64,000 nt of DNA from Streptomyces sp. A3M-1-3 (lineage in GTDB: Bacteria > Actinomycetota > Actinomycetes > Streptomycetales > Streptomycetaceae), in contig NZ_JANAVP010000005.1 in assembly GCF_024213665.1 (NCBI RefSeq), forward strand, positions 165,927 through 229,926, given 5' to 3'. Both the position numbers and the translations under genes were made by a program. Positions 8,515 through 16,669 of the stretch are shown here, piece by piece; the first letter of the stretch is position 1; each line of letters opens with the position of its first letter. A model generated the notes under the pieces. It was not told the origin of the DNA. It searched no databases and saw only the letters and a program-made list of their open reading frames with translations.

Positions 8515-8829
8515 CTACCACCAGAAGCTGGTGAAGTTCACCGCGATGTTCTCGTTGGACTGCTCGATCTCCGTGAAGCCGGAGCCGTTCGCCTGGGCGG
8601 TGTTGTTCTGGTTGGACGCACCGGAGCCGGTCGCCACCTGCTGCGAGGTGGACGAGTTGCCTCCGTTGCTGCCGCCGACGCCGCTGCCGATGATGGACGC
8701 GACGCTCGCGTTCGATCCGTTGTCCGCGAACGAACCGTTGTCGGCCTGTGCCACGCCGGTGAACAGGGCGGCGGCGAGGGGCAGCGAGGCGGCAGCGGCG
8801 AGGACGCGGGCGGTGCGGATGCTTGCCAT
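8515..8829 (-). CDS. Small secreted Asn/Ser/Gly-rich protein of unknown function
   Basis: 104 residues. A signal peptide is clear (MASIRTARVLAAAASLPLAA, cleavage after VAQA). The mature ~75 residues are rich in Asn, Ser, Gly and Gln (DNGSFADNGSNASVAS, SNQNNTAQANGSGF), contain no Cys, and end in the aromatic tail FTSFWW. The ATG at 8829 has GGAGGAA just upstream, which rules out the longer frame to 8868. The Asn/Gln-rich body with an aromatic end resembles surface or amyloid-forming proteins only in composition; no family is recognised. It is monocistronic. Confidence 0.75.
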   Translation of the reverse strand: MASIRTARVLAAAASLPLAAALFTGVAQADNGSFADNGSNASVASIIGSGVGGSNGGNSSTSQQVATGSGASNQNNTAQANGSGFTEIEQSNENIAVNFTSFWW

Positions 8830-9165
8830 GTCAATTCCTCCAGGAACCAGAAGTGCGGCTTGTTCCAAGGCGGTTGGCCGACCGCCTCAGTCGTGGTGTT
8901 CGACGTCGCGAGTCCAGAGTTGCCCACCGAATCCCCGTCGAACCACCCTGGACGCCCTGATTCCCCCGCAAGCATGAGGAACCCCCGATAAACCCCCGAC
9001 GCGCCGACAAAGCCGCAGCTCACACCCCAATGGCCGGATCAGACCGGCCCTCCCAAGGGGCGAAGCGTTTCGTCATATTCTCCGCCAATCGCCCTCAGGC
9101 CTCCCCCAGCCTTCCCCGAGCCTGCCCCCCTTCCTTTCTTCGAACGTACGTACGAAAATAAAACC

Positions 9166-10053
9166 ATGGCCACCACCGACCGCCATGCCCACACGCTCGC
9201 CCTCGCCCACGCGCTCTCCGCCGCCGAACGCGGGCTCCCCGTCATACCCCTGTCCCGCACCAAGCTCCCGGCGCTCCGCTCCCCGCATCGGTCATCCCCG
9301 TACCGCGAAGATCCACGGCCGGTGCTCTGCCGCGGCGAATGCGGCCGTCCGGGGCATGGCGTGCACGACGCCACCACCAATCCCGCCCTCATCCGCGCGC
9401 TGTTCCGCGCCGCTCCCTGGGCCACCGGCTACGGCATCGCCTGCGGCCGGCCCCCGCACCATCTGATCGGCATCGACCTCGACACCACAGCGGGACCCGA
9501 CGCCACGGAGAGCACCGCCGCACTCCAGCATCTGGCCCTGCGCCACCTCTTCACCGTCCCGGAGACGGTCACGGTCCTCACCCCCAGCGGCGGTCGCCAT
9601 CTCTGGCTCACCGGCCCACCGGACGTGGTCGTTCCAAACTCCGCCGGCCGGCTCGCGCCCGGCATCGACATCCGCGGCACCGGCGGCTACCTGGTCGGCC
9701 CGGGTTCGCTCGCCACCCACGGCATCTACCGGCTGGCGCCCGGCACCTCACACCTCGCGCCCGCTCCGTGCCCCGGCGCACTTCTTCGCCTGCTCACGCC
9801 CCCGCCGCACTCCCACTCCCACCACCCCGCAGGCCGGCCCCCAGATGGACACGGTCTGGTGCAGTTCGTGCTGGCGGCTCACGAGGGTCAGCGCAACACG
9901 CGGCTGTTCTGGGCGGCTTGCCGTGCGTACGAGAACGGTCTGGGGGAAATTCTCGCGGACTCCCTCACCGAGGCTGCCGTCCGCACCGGTCTCTCCGAAC
10001 ACGAGGCCCGCGCCACGATCGCCTCTGCGGCGCGCCTGACAGCGGCGCCCTGA
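9166..10053 (+). CDS. Stand-alone bifunctional primase-polymerase (Prim-Pol) protein
   Basis: 295 residues. The archaeo-eukaryotic primase/Prim-Pol fold is recognisable: the metal-binding motif IGIDLDTT, the SGGRHLWL motif, and GIDIRGTGGYLVGPGS. A short C-terminal helical segment (AAHEGQRNTRLFWAACRAYE) resembles the PriCT region that follows Prim-Pol domains. No helicase is fused or adjacent, unlike plasmid and phage Prim-Pols, so a role in repair or damage bypass rather than replicon replication is possible; this is inference. No strong ribosome site precedes the ATG; a CGTACGTACG palindrome lies at 9145-9154. Confidence 0.82.
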   Translation: MATTDRHAHTLALAHALSAAERGLPVIPLSRTKLPALRSPHRSSPYREDPRPVLCRGECGRPGHGVHDATTNPALIRALFRAAPWATGYGIACGRPPHHLIGIDLDTTAGPDATESTAALQHLALRHLFTVPETVTVLTPSGGRHLWLTGPPDVVVPNSAGRLAPGIDIRGTGGYLVGPGSLATHGIYRLAPGTSHLAPAPCPGALLRLLTPPPHSHSHHPAGRPPDGHGLVQFVLAAHEGQRNTRLFWAACRAYENGLGEILADSLTEAAVRTGLSEHEARATIASAARLTAAP

Positions 10054-10069
10054 GCCGCGGCGCTCGCCC

Positions 10070-10134
10070 GACGGTCACGGCAGACGGTCACGGCAGACGA
10101 GCACGGCAGACGAGCACGGCAGACGAGCACGTCA
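10070..10134. repeat. Five tandem 13-bp repeats
   Basis: Units at 10070, 10083, 10096, 10109 and 10122 follow GACGGTCACGGCA (two copies), GACGAGCACGGCA (two) and GACGAGCACGTCA (one). They fill the gap between two convergent genes and run into the last codon of the gene on the minus strand. The layout is that of a minisatellite likely to vary in copy number. Confidence 0.85.
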
Positions 10135-10473
10135 GACGGGCTGAAGGTCCGCCGCCCCCGTGTCATCGGCACTGGCACCGGCACCGCTCCCGTCGGCGGA
10201 CAGCCGGCGCGCGGAGGGCGAAGCGTTGTGCGCCTCGGCGCGGATGCGCTGCTTGATGGTGGGAGGCAGAGCCGTGCCCCGTGACAGCGACCGCCGCGCG
10301 GCAGGTACGTACGCGCCCTGCGTACGTACCGGACGCCTGCGCGAGGCCTCGGGGACGACCGGCTGCCGAACCTGAACGGTGGCGGCCCTGCGCGCGAAGC
10401 CCAGTGCGGCGAAGAGCGCGACCAGCGCGCCGAGGAAGGCGGTCCACATCGTCGTGACCTTGTTCGCTGCCAT
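10132..10473 (-). CDS. Small membrane-anchored protein, likely DUF6344
   Basis: 113 residues with a single N-terminal hydrophobic helix (MWTAFLGALVALFAALGFA) followed by a basic, disordered cytoplasmic or extracellular tail rich in Arg, Ser and Ala. No catalytic motif is present. The layout matches a short Streptomyces family that I believe is called DUF6344, but this is from memory. It is convergent with the Prim-Pol gene; its stop lies at the edge of the 13-bp repeats. Confidence 0.6.
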   Translation of the reverse strand: MAANKVTTMWTAFLGALVALFAALGFARRAATVQVRQPVVPEASRRRPVRTQGAYVPAARRSLSRGTALPPTIKQRIRAEAHNASPSARRLSADGSGAGASADDTGAADLQPV

Positions 10474-10754
10474 GACGGTCCCTCACTTTCGAGCGGAGCG
10501 ATCTACATACCTTTCTCATGATGTGTACGCATCTCGTGATCCGCCGGAGCGACGCCGCCGGTGCGCCGATATTCCGATGAACACCACCCGCTCGGCCCAG
10601 CCGCACACCTGCTCCGGTGGAGTATCCCGAGTGCCGGGACCGGCTCTCCGGTCGGCGCCGCCGCCCGGCTCCGCCCGCGTGCGCCAAGGGCGGTACGGGC
10701 TCAACCTGGATGAAGAGGCGCCGCAAGTCGAGAGCCCGACCTCGGAGACCCGCC

Positions 10755-11561
10755 ATGACCATGCACAGGCTCGGACCCGTCACCGTCCTCGGTGACTGCC
10801 TCGAAGTGCCCGGGATCGGCTTCCTCCCGGTCAACGCCTTCGTTCTGCACGCCGCCCAGCCTGTCGTCGTCGACACCGGCCTCGGGCTCCCGGACCGCAA
10901 CTTCCTGGAGACCCTGGGCTCGGCCATCGACCCCGCCGACGTGCGCTGGATCTGGCTCACCCACCCCGACCGCGACCACACCGGCGGACTGTTCGACCTG
11001 CTCGCCGCAGCTCCCGACGCCCGGGTGGTGACGACGTTCGTCGGCGCCGGGATCATGTCCACCGAGCGGCCGCTCCCGCTCGACCGCGTCTGCCTGGTCA
11101 ACCCCGGGCAGGTCCTGGACGTCGGCGACCGTACGCTCCGGGCGTTCCGGCCGCCGCTCTACGACAACCCCGCCACCGTCGGCTTCTACGACGACCGCAC
11201 GCGAGCCTGCTTCAGCTCGGACTGCTTCGGCGCGCCCATGCCCACCGCGGACCTGGCGACGGGCGCCGACGCCGGGGCCGTCGCCACCGAGGAGCTGCGC
11301 GCGGCTCAACTGCTGTGGGCCACCGTGGACAGTCCCTGGGTCCAGAATGTCGACACCGACAAATACCTCGCGACGGTCCAGCCGCTCCGGGCCATGGACG
11401 CCGAGATCGTGCTCTGCACCCACCTGCCACCCGCCGTGGGCCTCACTCCGCGGATGATCGACACGATCTGCAAGGCGCCCGACGCCGATCCCTTCATCGG
11501 CCCTGACCAGCAGTCGCTCGAGCGGATGCTCGCCGGCTTCGAACCGGGCGGCCCTACCTGA
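10755..11561 (+). CDS. MBL-fold metallo-hydrolase (flavodiiron-like beta-lactamase domain)
   Basis: 268 residues. The metal-binding motif THPDRDHTGG (HxxxDH class) lies near residue 75, followed by downstream ligands in SSDCFG and CTHLPP, giving a dinuclear-site beta-lactamase fold. The arrangement resembles the ODP domain of flavodiiron proteins without the flavodoxin part. The ATG at 10755, preceded by CGGAGA, starts MTMHRLGPVTVLGDC; the longer frame from 10617 has no support. The substrate is unknown. The gene stands alone, convergent with the small monooxygenase-like gene. Confidence 0.82.
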   Translation: MTMHRLGPVTVLGDCLEVPGIGFLPVNAFVLHAAQPVVVDTGLGLPDRNFLETLGSAIDPADVRWIWLTHPDRDHTGGLFDLLAAAPDARVVTTFVGAGIMSTERPLPLDRVCLVNPGQVLDVGDRTLRAFRPPLYDNPATVGFYDDRTRACFSSDCFGAPMPTADLATGADAGAVATEELRAAQLLWATVDSPWVQNVDTDKYLATVQPLRAMDAEIVLCTHLPPAVGLTPRMIDTICKAPDADPFIGPDQQSLERMLAGFEPGGPT

Positions 11562-11571
11562 CGGGACCCCG

Positions 11572-11871
11572 TCACGGCTCCAAGTGGCTGAAAACCACCT
11601 CGAAGCGCTCGACCGCGACGATCCGCTGGCCCTCCCGCTGCGCGGCTTCCTCGCGGATCCGAGTGGCCAGGTCCTCACTTGCCAGCATGGCCTGCTCGTC
11701 CTCCCACAAGGTCAGCGACTTGGCCTTCCCGGAGGCCCGGTCGACCAGGTAGTAAACGCCCCGGAAGCCGGAAACCGTCCGCACCTGCTTGACCAACGCT
11801 TCCGATATCGCTGTCAGGTCGCCCTCCGCGGGCACCGGGGACCCCTGATAGGTGCTCAGCCTCGCGAACAT
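11572..11871 (-). CDS. Small ferredoxin-like-fold protein (antibiotic-biosynthesis-monooxygenase type)
   Basis: 99 residues, start MFARLSTYQGSP. The pattern of an N-terminal strand, a helix (LTAISEALVKQVRTVSGFRG), YYLVDRASGKAKSLTLWEDEQAML and a final strand is that of ABM/dimeric alpha-beta barrel proteins. These can bind haem or act as cofactor-free monooxygenases, but many are uncharacterised. The frame extends upstream to 12030 only through the tRNA-Ser gene, so that extension is rejected. It sits 10 bases from the convergent MBL gene. Confidence 0.65.
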   Translation of the reverse strand: MFARLSTYQGSPVPAEGDLTAISEALVKQVRTVSGFRGVYYLVDRASGKAKSLTLWEDEQAMLASEDLATRIREEAAQREGQRIVAVERFEVVFSHLEP

Positions 11872-12036
11872 CGCCACCAGCCCTTCCCAGCCGACTGCCG
11901 GTCGGTCGACCAGCAGCTCCAGGACCAGCGTGCTCCGGCAGCCCGCCCCCCGCATGCCGAGACCCGGGCACCCGCGCACGCGATCGGCCCCCGACCAACA
12001 TGGCTGGTCAGGGGCCGATCGCAAGTGCACTGCAAG

Positions 12037-12121
12037 CGGTGGGTGTGGGATTTGAACCCACGGTGACTTGCGCCACGACGGTTTTCAAGACCGTTCCCTT
12101 AGGCCGCTCGGGCAACCCACC
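12037..12121 (-). tRNA. tRNA-Ser (anticodon UGA)
   Basis: An 85-nt class-II tRNA on the minus strand. The acceptor stem is GGTGGGT/ACCCACC with discriminator G; the anticodon arm is ACGGT-CTTGAAA-ACCGT with anticodon TGA. A long variable arm and a T-loop GTTCAAAT are present. CCA is not encoded. No integrase or att-like duplication was seen beside it. Confidence 0.95.
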
Positions 12122-12163
12122 CCGCGTCACCGACCTCCGGTGGCGCGAGGACAGCCTAGCCGG

Positions 12164-13615
12164 TCAGCTGTCGCCCTCGCGCTGGCCCAGGGTGACGTCC
12201 ACCGTTGTCGTCTTGCCTCCGCGCTCGTAGGTGAGCTTCACCTTGTCGCCCGGCTTGTGCGTCCAGATTTCGCTGATCAGGGTCGGGCCGCTGTCGATCA
12301 CCGTGGAGTCCAGCTTGGTGATGACGTCCCCCGGCTTGAGGCCGGCCTTGGCGGCCGGACCGTTCGGGGTGACCGCGTCCGTGCTGCCGCTGCCCTCCTC
12401 GGAGATCTTGGCGCCCTCGCCCTGGGCCTGCATGTCGACCGAGACGCCGATCACCGGGTAGACCGGCTTGCCGGTCTTGATCAGCTGCTCGGCGACGTTC
12501 TTCGCCTGGTTGACCGGGATCGCGAAACCGAGGCCGATCGAGCCGGACTGCGCCGGGCCCAGGCCGCCGTTGCCCGCCGACTGGATGGCCGAGTTGATGC
12601 CGATGACCGCGCCACGCGAGTCGAGCAGCGGGCCGCCGGAGTTGCCCGGGTTGATGGACGCGTCGGTCTGCAGGGCGCTCATGTACGAGTTCTTGCCGCC
12701 CGAGCCGTCCCCGGAGGCGACGGGACGATTCTTCGCGCTGATGATGCCTGTCGTGACGGTGTTGGACAGGCCGAAGGGCGCGCCGATCGCGATCGTCGAG
12801 TCGCCGACCGCGACCTGGTCGGAGTTGCCGAGCGGGAGCGGGGTCAGTCCGGAGGCGTTCTTCAGCTTCAGTACGGCTACGTCGTAGCCCTCGGCACGGC
12901 CGATCACCTCGGCGTCGTACTTCTTGCCGTCGGAGAACGTCACGGAGAGCTTTCCACCCTCGGCCGCGGACGCCACCACGTGGTTGTTGGTGAGGATGTG
13001 ACCCTGCTTGTCGTAGACGAAGCCGGTGCCGGTGCCGCCCTCTCCCTCGCCGCCGCCCTCGGCGTCGATGGTGACCACGCTCGGCAGCGCCTTGGCCGCG
13101 AGGCCGGCCACCGAGCCCGGTTCCCGCTTGAGGTCCGCCTGGTTCTGCGGCGCGCTGACGGTGGTCGAGTCGCCGGCGGTGTCGTTGCGTTCGGCGGCCC
13201 AGTAGCCGATTCCGCCGCCGATCCCGCCCGCGACCAGCGCGGCGGCCAGGACAGCGGCCACCAGCCCGCCGGCTCGCTTCGGGCCGCCCGCGGGGGACGG
13301 CGTCGGTTCGGGGGCGCCCCAGACCGGACCGCCGCCGCCGGCTCCGTAGGAGGGGAGGGCGGGCGGAGGCGGCGGCCACCCGGCGGCACCGCCGGCCGGA
13401 GGGCCGGTCGGAGGGCCGGTCGGAGGGCCGGTCGGAGGGCCGGTCGGAGGGCCGGCCGCAGGCGGGCCCGTCGGCGGTACGGACTGCGTCTCGGTCGGCC
13501 GGTCGGTCTGCGCTACGGGCTCGGGCGCGGGCGCGGGAGCGGCCACCGGCACAGGAGGTGCGGACGGGGCCGCGGGGGAGGCAGGTACCGCGGGGCCCTC
13601 GTTCTCGGTGTTCAC
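12164..13615 (-). CDS. Membrane-anchored HtrA/DegP-type serine protease with PDZ domain
   Basis: 483 residues. A Pro-rich cytoplasmic N-terminus (~120 residues) contains a PTGPP repeat. One transmembrane helix follows (GGLVAAVLAAALVAGGIGGG), then a trypsin-like protease domain with the triad His in LTNNHVV, Asp in GYDVAVLKL and Ser in NPGNSGGPL. A C-terminal PDZ domain covers NGPAAKAGLKPGDVITKLDS to the end. It would act outside the membrane on misfolded or signalling proteins. The GTG at 13615 with GGAGAG upstream is chosen; the frame extends to 14611 only antisense to the GDPD gene. It starts about 40 bases from tRNA-Ser at its 3' side. Confidence 0.93.
   Translation of the reverse strand: MNTENEGPAVPASPAAPSAPPVPVAAPAPAPEPVAQTDRPTETQSVPPTGPPAAGPPTGPPTGPPTGPPTGPPAGGAAGWPPPPPALPSYGAGGGGPVWGAPEPTPSPAGGPKRAGGLVAAVLAAALVAGGIGGGIGYWAAERNDTAGDSTTVSAPQNQADLKREPGSVAGLAAKALPSVVTIDAEGGGEGEGGTGTGFVYDKQGHILTNNHVVASAAEGGKLSVTFSDGKKYDAEVIGRAEGYDVAVLKLKNASGLTPLPLGNSDQVAVGDSTIAIGAPFGLSNTVTTGIISAKNRPVASGDGSGGKNSYMSALQTDASINPGNSGGPLLDSRGAVIGINSAIQSAGNGGLGPAQSGSIGLGFAIPVNQAKNVAEQLIKTGKPVYPVIGVSVDMQAQGEGAKISEEGSGSTDAVTPNGPAAKAGLKPGDVITKLDSTVIDSGPTLISEIWTHKPGDKVKLTYERGGKTTTVDVTLGQREGDS
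13398..13457. repeat. Five 12-bp tandem repeats coding for a PTGPP tract
   Basis: GGAGGGCCGGTC occurs four times from 13398 and a fifth copy (13446-13457) ends GGCC. On the minus strand this encodes Gly-Pro-Pro-Thr repeats in the cytoplasmic tail of the HtrA-like protease, so copy-number change alters linker length in frame. Confidence 0.85.
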
Positions 13616-13822
13616 AGCTCTCTCCTCGTTCCACGGCATCTTGAGTGACGGTCCGGCTGCACACGTGTCTGAGAGCAGCCTTTCCCATAGGCCGTCAGAG
13701 CACTGTAAGCCGGACCTGTGAGTCCGACTGCCATCCTTTATCTCCGGCAATTGGGGCGCATCCCGACGCATCCCCAGTACGTCCCTACGCCACAGGACCC
13801 CGGACGGTGGCACCATGACGCG

Positions 13823-14626
13823 GTGACCCACGCACGGCAGCAGACCATCCAAGTCGTCGCTCACCGGGGCGCCTCCGAGGACGCCCCCGAGCACACCCTT
13901 GCCGCGTACAGAAAAGCCATCGAGGACGGCGCGGACGCACTCGAATGCGACGTCCGGCTCACCGCCGACGGGCACCTCGTCTGTGTCCACGACCGCCGGG
14001 TGAACCGCACCTCCAACGGCCGCGGCGCCGTCTCCGCCCTCGAACTGGCCGACCTCGCCGCCCTCGACTTCGGCTCGTGGAAGGACCGGGAGGAGTCCCC
14101 GGACTGGGATCCGGACCGCGAGCGGACCGCCGTACTCACCCTGGAGCGGCTGCTCGAACTGGTCGCCGACGCCGACCGCCCGGTCGAGCTGGCCATCGAG
14201 ACCAAGCACCCCACCCGCTGGGCGGGCCAGGTGGAGGAGCGGCTGATCCACCTCCTCAAGCGGTTCGGCCTCGACGCCCCGCCCGCCGGCGGGCCCTCTC
14301 CGGTGCGGGTCATGAGCTTCTCGGCGCGCTCGCTGCACCGGGTGCACGCCGGCGCGCCGGACATCCCCACCGTCTATCTGATGCAGTTCATCTCGCCGCG
14401 GATGCGCGACGGACGGCTGCCCGCCGGGGTACGGATCGCCGGACCGGGCATCCGTATCGTCCGCAACCACCCCGGCTTCGTCGAGCGGCTGCAGCGCGCC
14501 GGCAACTCGGTGCACGTCTGGACGGTCAACGAGCCGGAGGACGTGCAGCTGTGTGTCGATCTCGGCATCGAGGCGATCATCACGAACCGCCCCAGGCAGG
14601 TCCTGTCCCAACTTGGCCGCCCATAG
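13823..14626 (+). CDS. Glycerophosphodiester phosphodiesterase
   Basis: 267 residues. A GDPD TIM barrel with the signature VAHRGASEDAPEHTLAAY near the N-terminus, ALECDVRLTADGHLVCVHD with the metal-binding Glu/Asp and catalytic His, and AIETKHP. It hydrolyses glycerophosphodiesters to sn-glycerol-3-phosphate and an alcohol. No signal peptide is seen, so it is probably cytoplasmic. The GTG at 13823 starts MTHARQQTIQVVAHRG; an upstream start at 13718 would add 35 residues without family support. It is divergent from the HtrA gene and the pair shares a ~200-bp promoter region. Confidence 0.9.
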   Translation: MTHARQQTIQVVAHRGASEDAPEHTLAAYRKAIEDGADALECDVRLTADGHLVCVHDRRVNRTSNGRGAVSALELADLAALDFGSWKDREESPDWDPDRERTAVLTLERLLELVADADRPVELAIETKHPTRWAGQVEERLIHLLKRFGLDAPPAGGPSPVRVMSFSARSLHRVHAGAPDIPTVYLMQFISPRMRDGRLPAGVRIAGPGIRIVRNHPGFVERLQRAGNSVHVWTVNEPEDVQLCVDLGIEAIITNRPRQVLSQLGRP

Positions 14627-14766
14627 CGTCTGTTACGGGGTGTGCCCCGGCGCATCCGGTCCGTATTCGATCGTTACGAGTGCGTCACTGCCCTCCGCTT
14701 GGCCGGTTTCCGGTCCAGTCCATTGGGGCATTCACACCGTGGCGTGGGGCTAAGGAGGTTCCGGGG

Positions 14767-15282
14767 GTGGCGTTGGTGGTGGCACAAGAAGTGCCCACGT
14801 CGTCGAGCATGGCCGTACCCCATGGTCCTGCGGGCGTGGGTGAGGCGAGGCACCGGATGCGCGAGCAGTTGCGTATCAGCAGGGTGCCCGAATCGGTCGT
14901 CGACGATGCCGTTCTGATCCTTTCCGAACTGCTCAGCAATGCCTGCCGGCACGGCAGGCCACTGGGCGAACGGGAGGTCGGCGAAGGCGACATCCGCGCC
15001 GCGTGGCGCGTCGACCAAGCGGGCCGGCTGACGGTCGAAGTGACGGACGGAGGCGGGCCCACCCGCCCTGTTCCGGCCACGCCCTCGGTCACCGCACGCG
15101 GCGGCCGCGGGCTGAACATCATCAGTGCGCTGGCGCAGGACTGGGGCGTACGGGACGGCGCCGCCGGCGAGGTCACCGTGTGGGTGATCGTCAGCGAGGG
15201 GCATCGGCACGACGACTTCGCTACGCGCGTTGCGGCGCCGCCGGCGCTCGAGTTCGCCGCGTCCATGGAGGAGTTGGAGTGA
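14767..15282 (+). CDS. Anti-sigma-type ATP-binding protein (HATPase_c)
   Basis: 171 residues. GHKL ATPase fold of the RsbW/SpoIIAB type: N-box LILSELLSNACRHG, G1 box VEVTDGGGP and G2 box GGRGLNII. In Streptomyces many such proteins are kinases or switches that bind sigma factors or anti-anti-sigma factors. A strong AAGGAGG at 14752-14758 sets the GTG start at 14767. No STAS partner is next to it; a second GHKL protein (21675-22127) and a PP2C-type phosphatase (18709-20082) lie within 7 kb and could form a partner-switching set, though that is only suggested by distance. Confidence 0.85.
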   Translation: MALVVAQEVPTSSSMAVPHGPAGVGEARHRMREQLRISRVPESVVDDAVLILSELLSNACRHGRPLGEREVGEGDIRAAWRVDQAGRLTVEVTDGGGPTRPVPATPSVTARGGRGLNIISALAQDWGVRDGAAGEVTVWVIVSEGHRHDDFATRVAAPPALEFAASMEELE

Positions 15283-15501
15283 CGAGCCGGGGGCCGGTGC
15301 GGCGGCGAGGCGCGCGGATCCGGCCGTAGCGGAGCCATGTGCGGAGCTGTGGCCGGAGCCACATACGGACCCACGGGGAGCCATGGATGGATTCGGCCAG
15401 CGCGGCAGACGCGCGGGCCGGGCGGCGTGAGCCCGCCTGATCGGCCGGACATCCCCTAGGCTCGCGCCCGTCAGTACAGCCGCACTCGGGAGACACCCAC
15501 G

Positions 15502-16488
15502 ATGGCCAAGAAGCGCCAGACCAAGGCCAAGCAGCCGCAGCTCGCCACAGGGGCCCGCGCCGGAGGCGCTGATGAGAACTACCCGGTGGTGGGGGCCCGC
15601 GAGCCGTGCCCGTGCGGTTCGGGCCGCCGCTACAAGGCCTGTCACGGCCGGGCCGCCGCACACGCGGTGACCGAGCTGGTCCAGCGCCCGTTCGAGGGGC
15701 TGCCGGGCGAGTGCGACTGGGTCGCGCTGCGCGAGCTGGTGCCCGCCGCGACGATCACGCTGACGCTGAAGGACGGGCTCCCCGAAGGCGTTCCGTCCGT
15801 GACACTGGCGACCGTACTGCCGATGGCCTGGCCCGCGCTGCGCCGCGACGACGGTTCCGTACTGCTGGGCCTGCAGAACGACACGTCCTCCAGCGACCTG
15901 AGCCGCGATCTGGCGGACACCCTCCAGCGCGCTCTGGTCGCGAAGCCCAGCACCCCCATCACGGCCCAGCGCGTCGCGGCCGCCGGTCCGCGACTGCAGG
16001 ACCTGCTCGACCCGGAGGCTGCTTTCGAGCCGGTCGTGCACAGCGGCTTCGAATTCTGGATTCCGGACTCGGAGAACGCCACGCCCGAGGTTGCCGCCTC
16101 TCTGGAGCGCGCGAACGAGGCCGCCATCCCCACGGTCCGGCTCTCCGGCGTCGATGCCGCGTACTGGTGCGAGACGCCGGAGAAGAACCACCTGCGCTGG
16201 GTCATGCCGCACCCCGAGGAGCAGCTGCTGGACGCCCTCGCCCGGCTGCACGCCGCCGGGACGTCGAGCCTCGGCGAAGGCACTCGCCTGGTCGGCTCGT
16301 TCCGCGCACACGGGCTGATGGTCCCGGTCTGGGACCTGCCGACCGGGGTCGGCGCGAAGGACGTGGAGCAGCCGGCCGCGGAGTTCGCGGAGCGGCTGGC
16401 GCTGGCACTCGCCGCGGACGCCCCGCTGACCGCGGAGGAGCGGCGGGCGCGCGGCGGGCTCACCAACCGCCAGGTGACGCTGAGCTGA
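15502..16488 (+). CDS. SEC-C zinc-binding motif protein (DUF5926-like)
   Basis: 328 residues. A Lys-rich N-terminus (MAKKRQTKAKQPQ) precedes a SEC-C motif PCPCGSGRRYKACHG, which binds one zinc and is found at the end of SecA and in many nucleic-acid or ribosome-linked proteins. The rest is an alpha/beta domain conserved in actinobacteria that I believe is DUF5926; its function is unknown. The start follows a GGGAGA site. It is monocistronic, ended by the 16615-16652 hairpin. Confidence 0.8.
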   Translation: MAKKRQTKAKQPQLATGARAGGADENYPVVGAREPCPCGSGRRYKACHGRAAAHAVTELVQRPFEGLPGECDWVALRELVPAATITLTLKDGLPEGVPSVTLATVLPMAWPALRRDDGSVLLGLQNDTSSSDLSRDLADTLQRALVAKPSTPITAQRVAAAGPRLQDLLDPEAAFEPVVHSGFEFWIPDSENATPEVAASLERANEAAIPTVRLSGVDAAYWCETPEKNHLRWVMPHPEEQLLDALARLHAAGTSSLGEGTRLVGSFRAHGLMVPVWDLPTGVGAKDVEQPAAEFAERLALALAADAPLTAEERRARGGLTNRQVTLS

Positions 16489-16614
16489 CGGGCACCGACC
16501 GACCAGCCAGTCCGGTGACTCCGATCACAACTCCTGGTAATGGCCGGTAATTCGATGTCCGAATGCCTGAGATCGAATTTGCGAACTGCCGATCTCTTGT
16601 TACCGTTCTAGTAG

Positions 16615-16652
16615 CCCGGTCGCTGGTGCATCCCCCGTCGCCAGCGACCGGG
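16615..16652. terminator. Strong hairpin between convergent genes
   Basis: CCCGGTCGCTGG at 16615-16626 pairs perfectly (12 bp) with CCAGCGACCGGG at 16641-16652 across a 14-base loop. It lies between the stops of the SEC-C gene (+) and the secreted protein gene (-), which suits bidirectional termination. Confidence 0.75.
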
Positions 16653-16669
16653 CGTCTGCGTTCTCCGAA

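Noticed and set aside
10070..10134. Short repeats as a CRISPR array
   Set aside because: Units of 13 bp are directly adjacent with no spacers, and no cas genes are present in the window.
12037..12121. tRNA-Ser as an attachment site for an integrated element
   Set aside because: No integrase, excisionase or repeated 3' tRNA fragment was found on either side.
12164..14611. HtrA-like protein extended to 815 residues
   Set aside because: The extra N-terminal third is antisense to the GDPD gene. The GTG at 13615 has a proper ribosome site and gives the normal family layout.
13945..14766. Upstream extension of the anti-sigma-type protein
   Set aside because: The extension is a shadow frame of the GDPD gene; AAGGAGG at 14752-14758 marks the true start.
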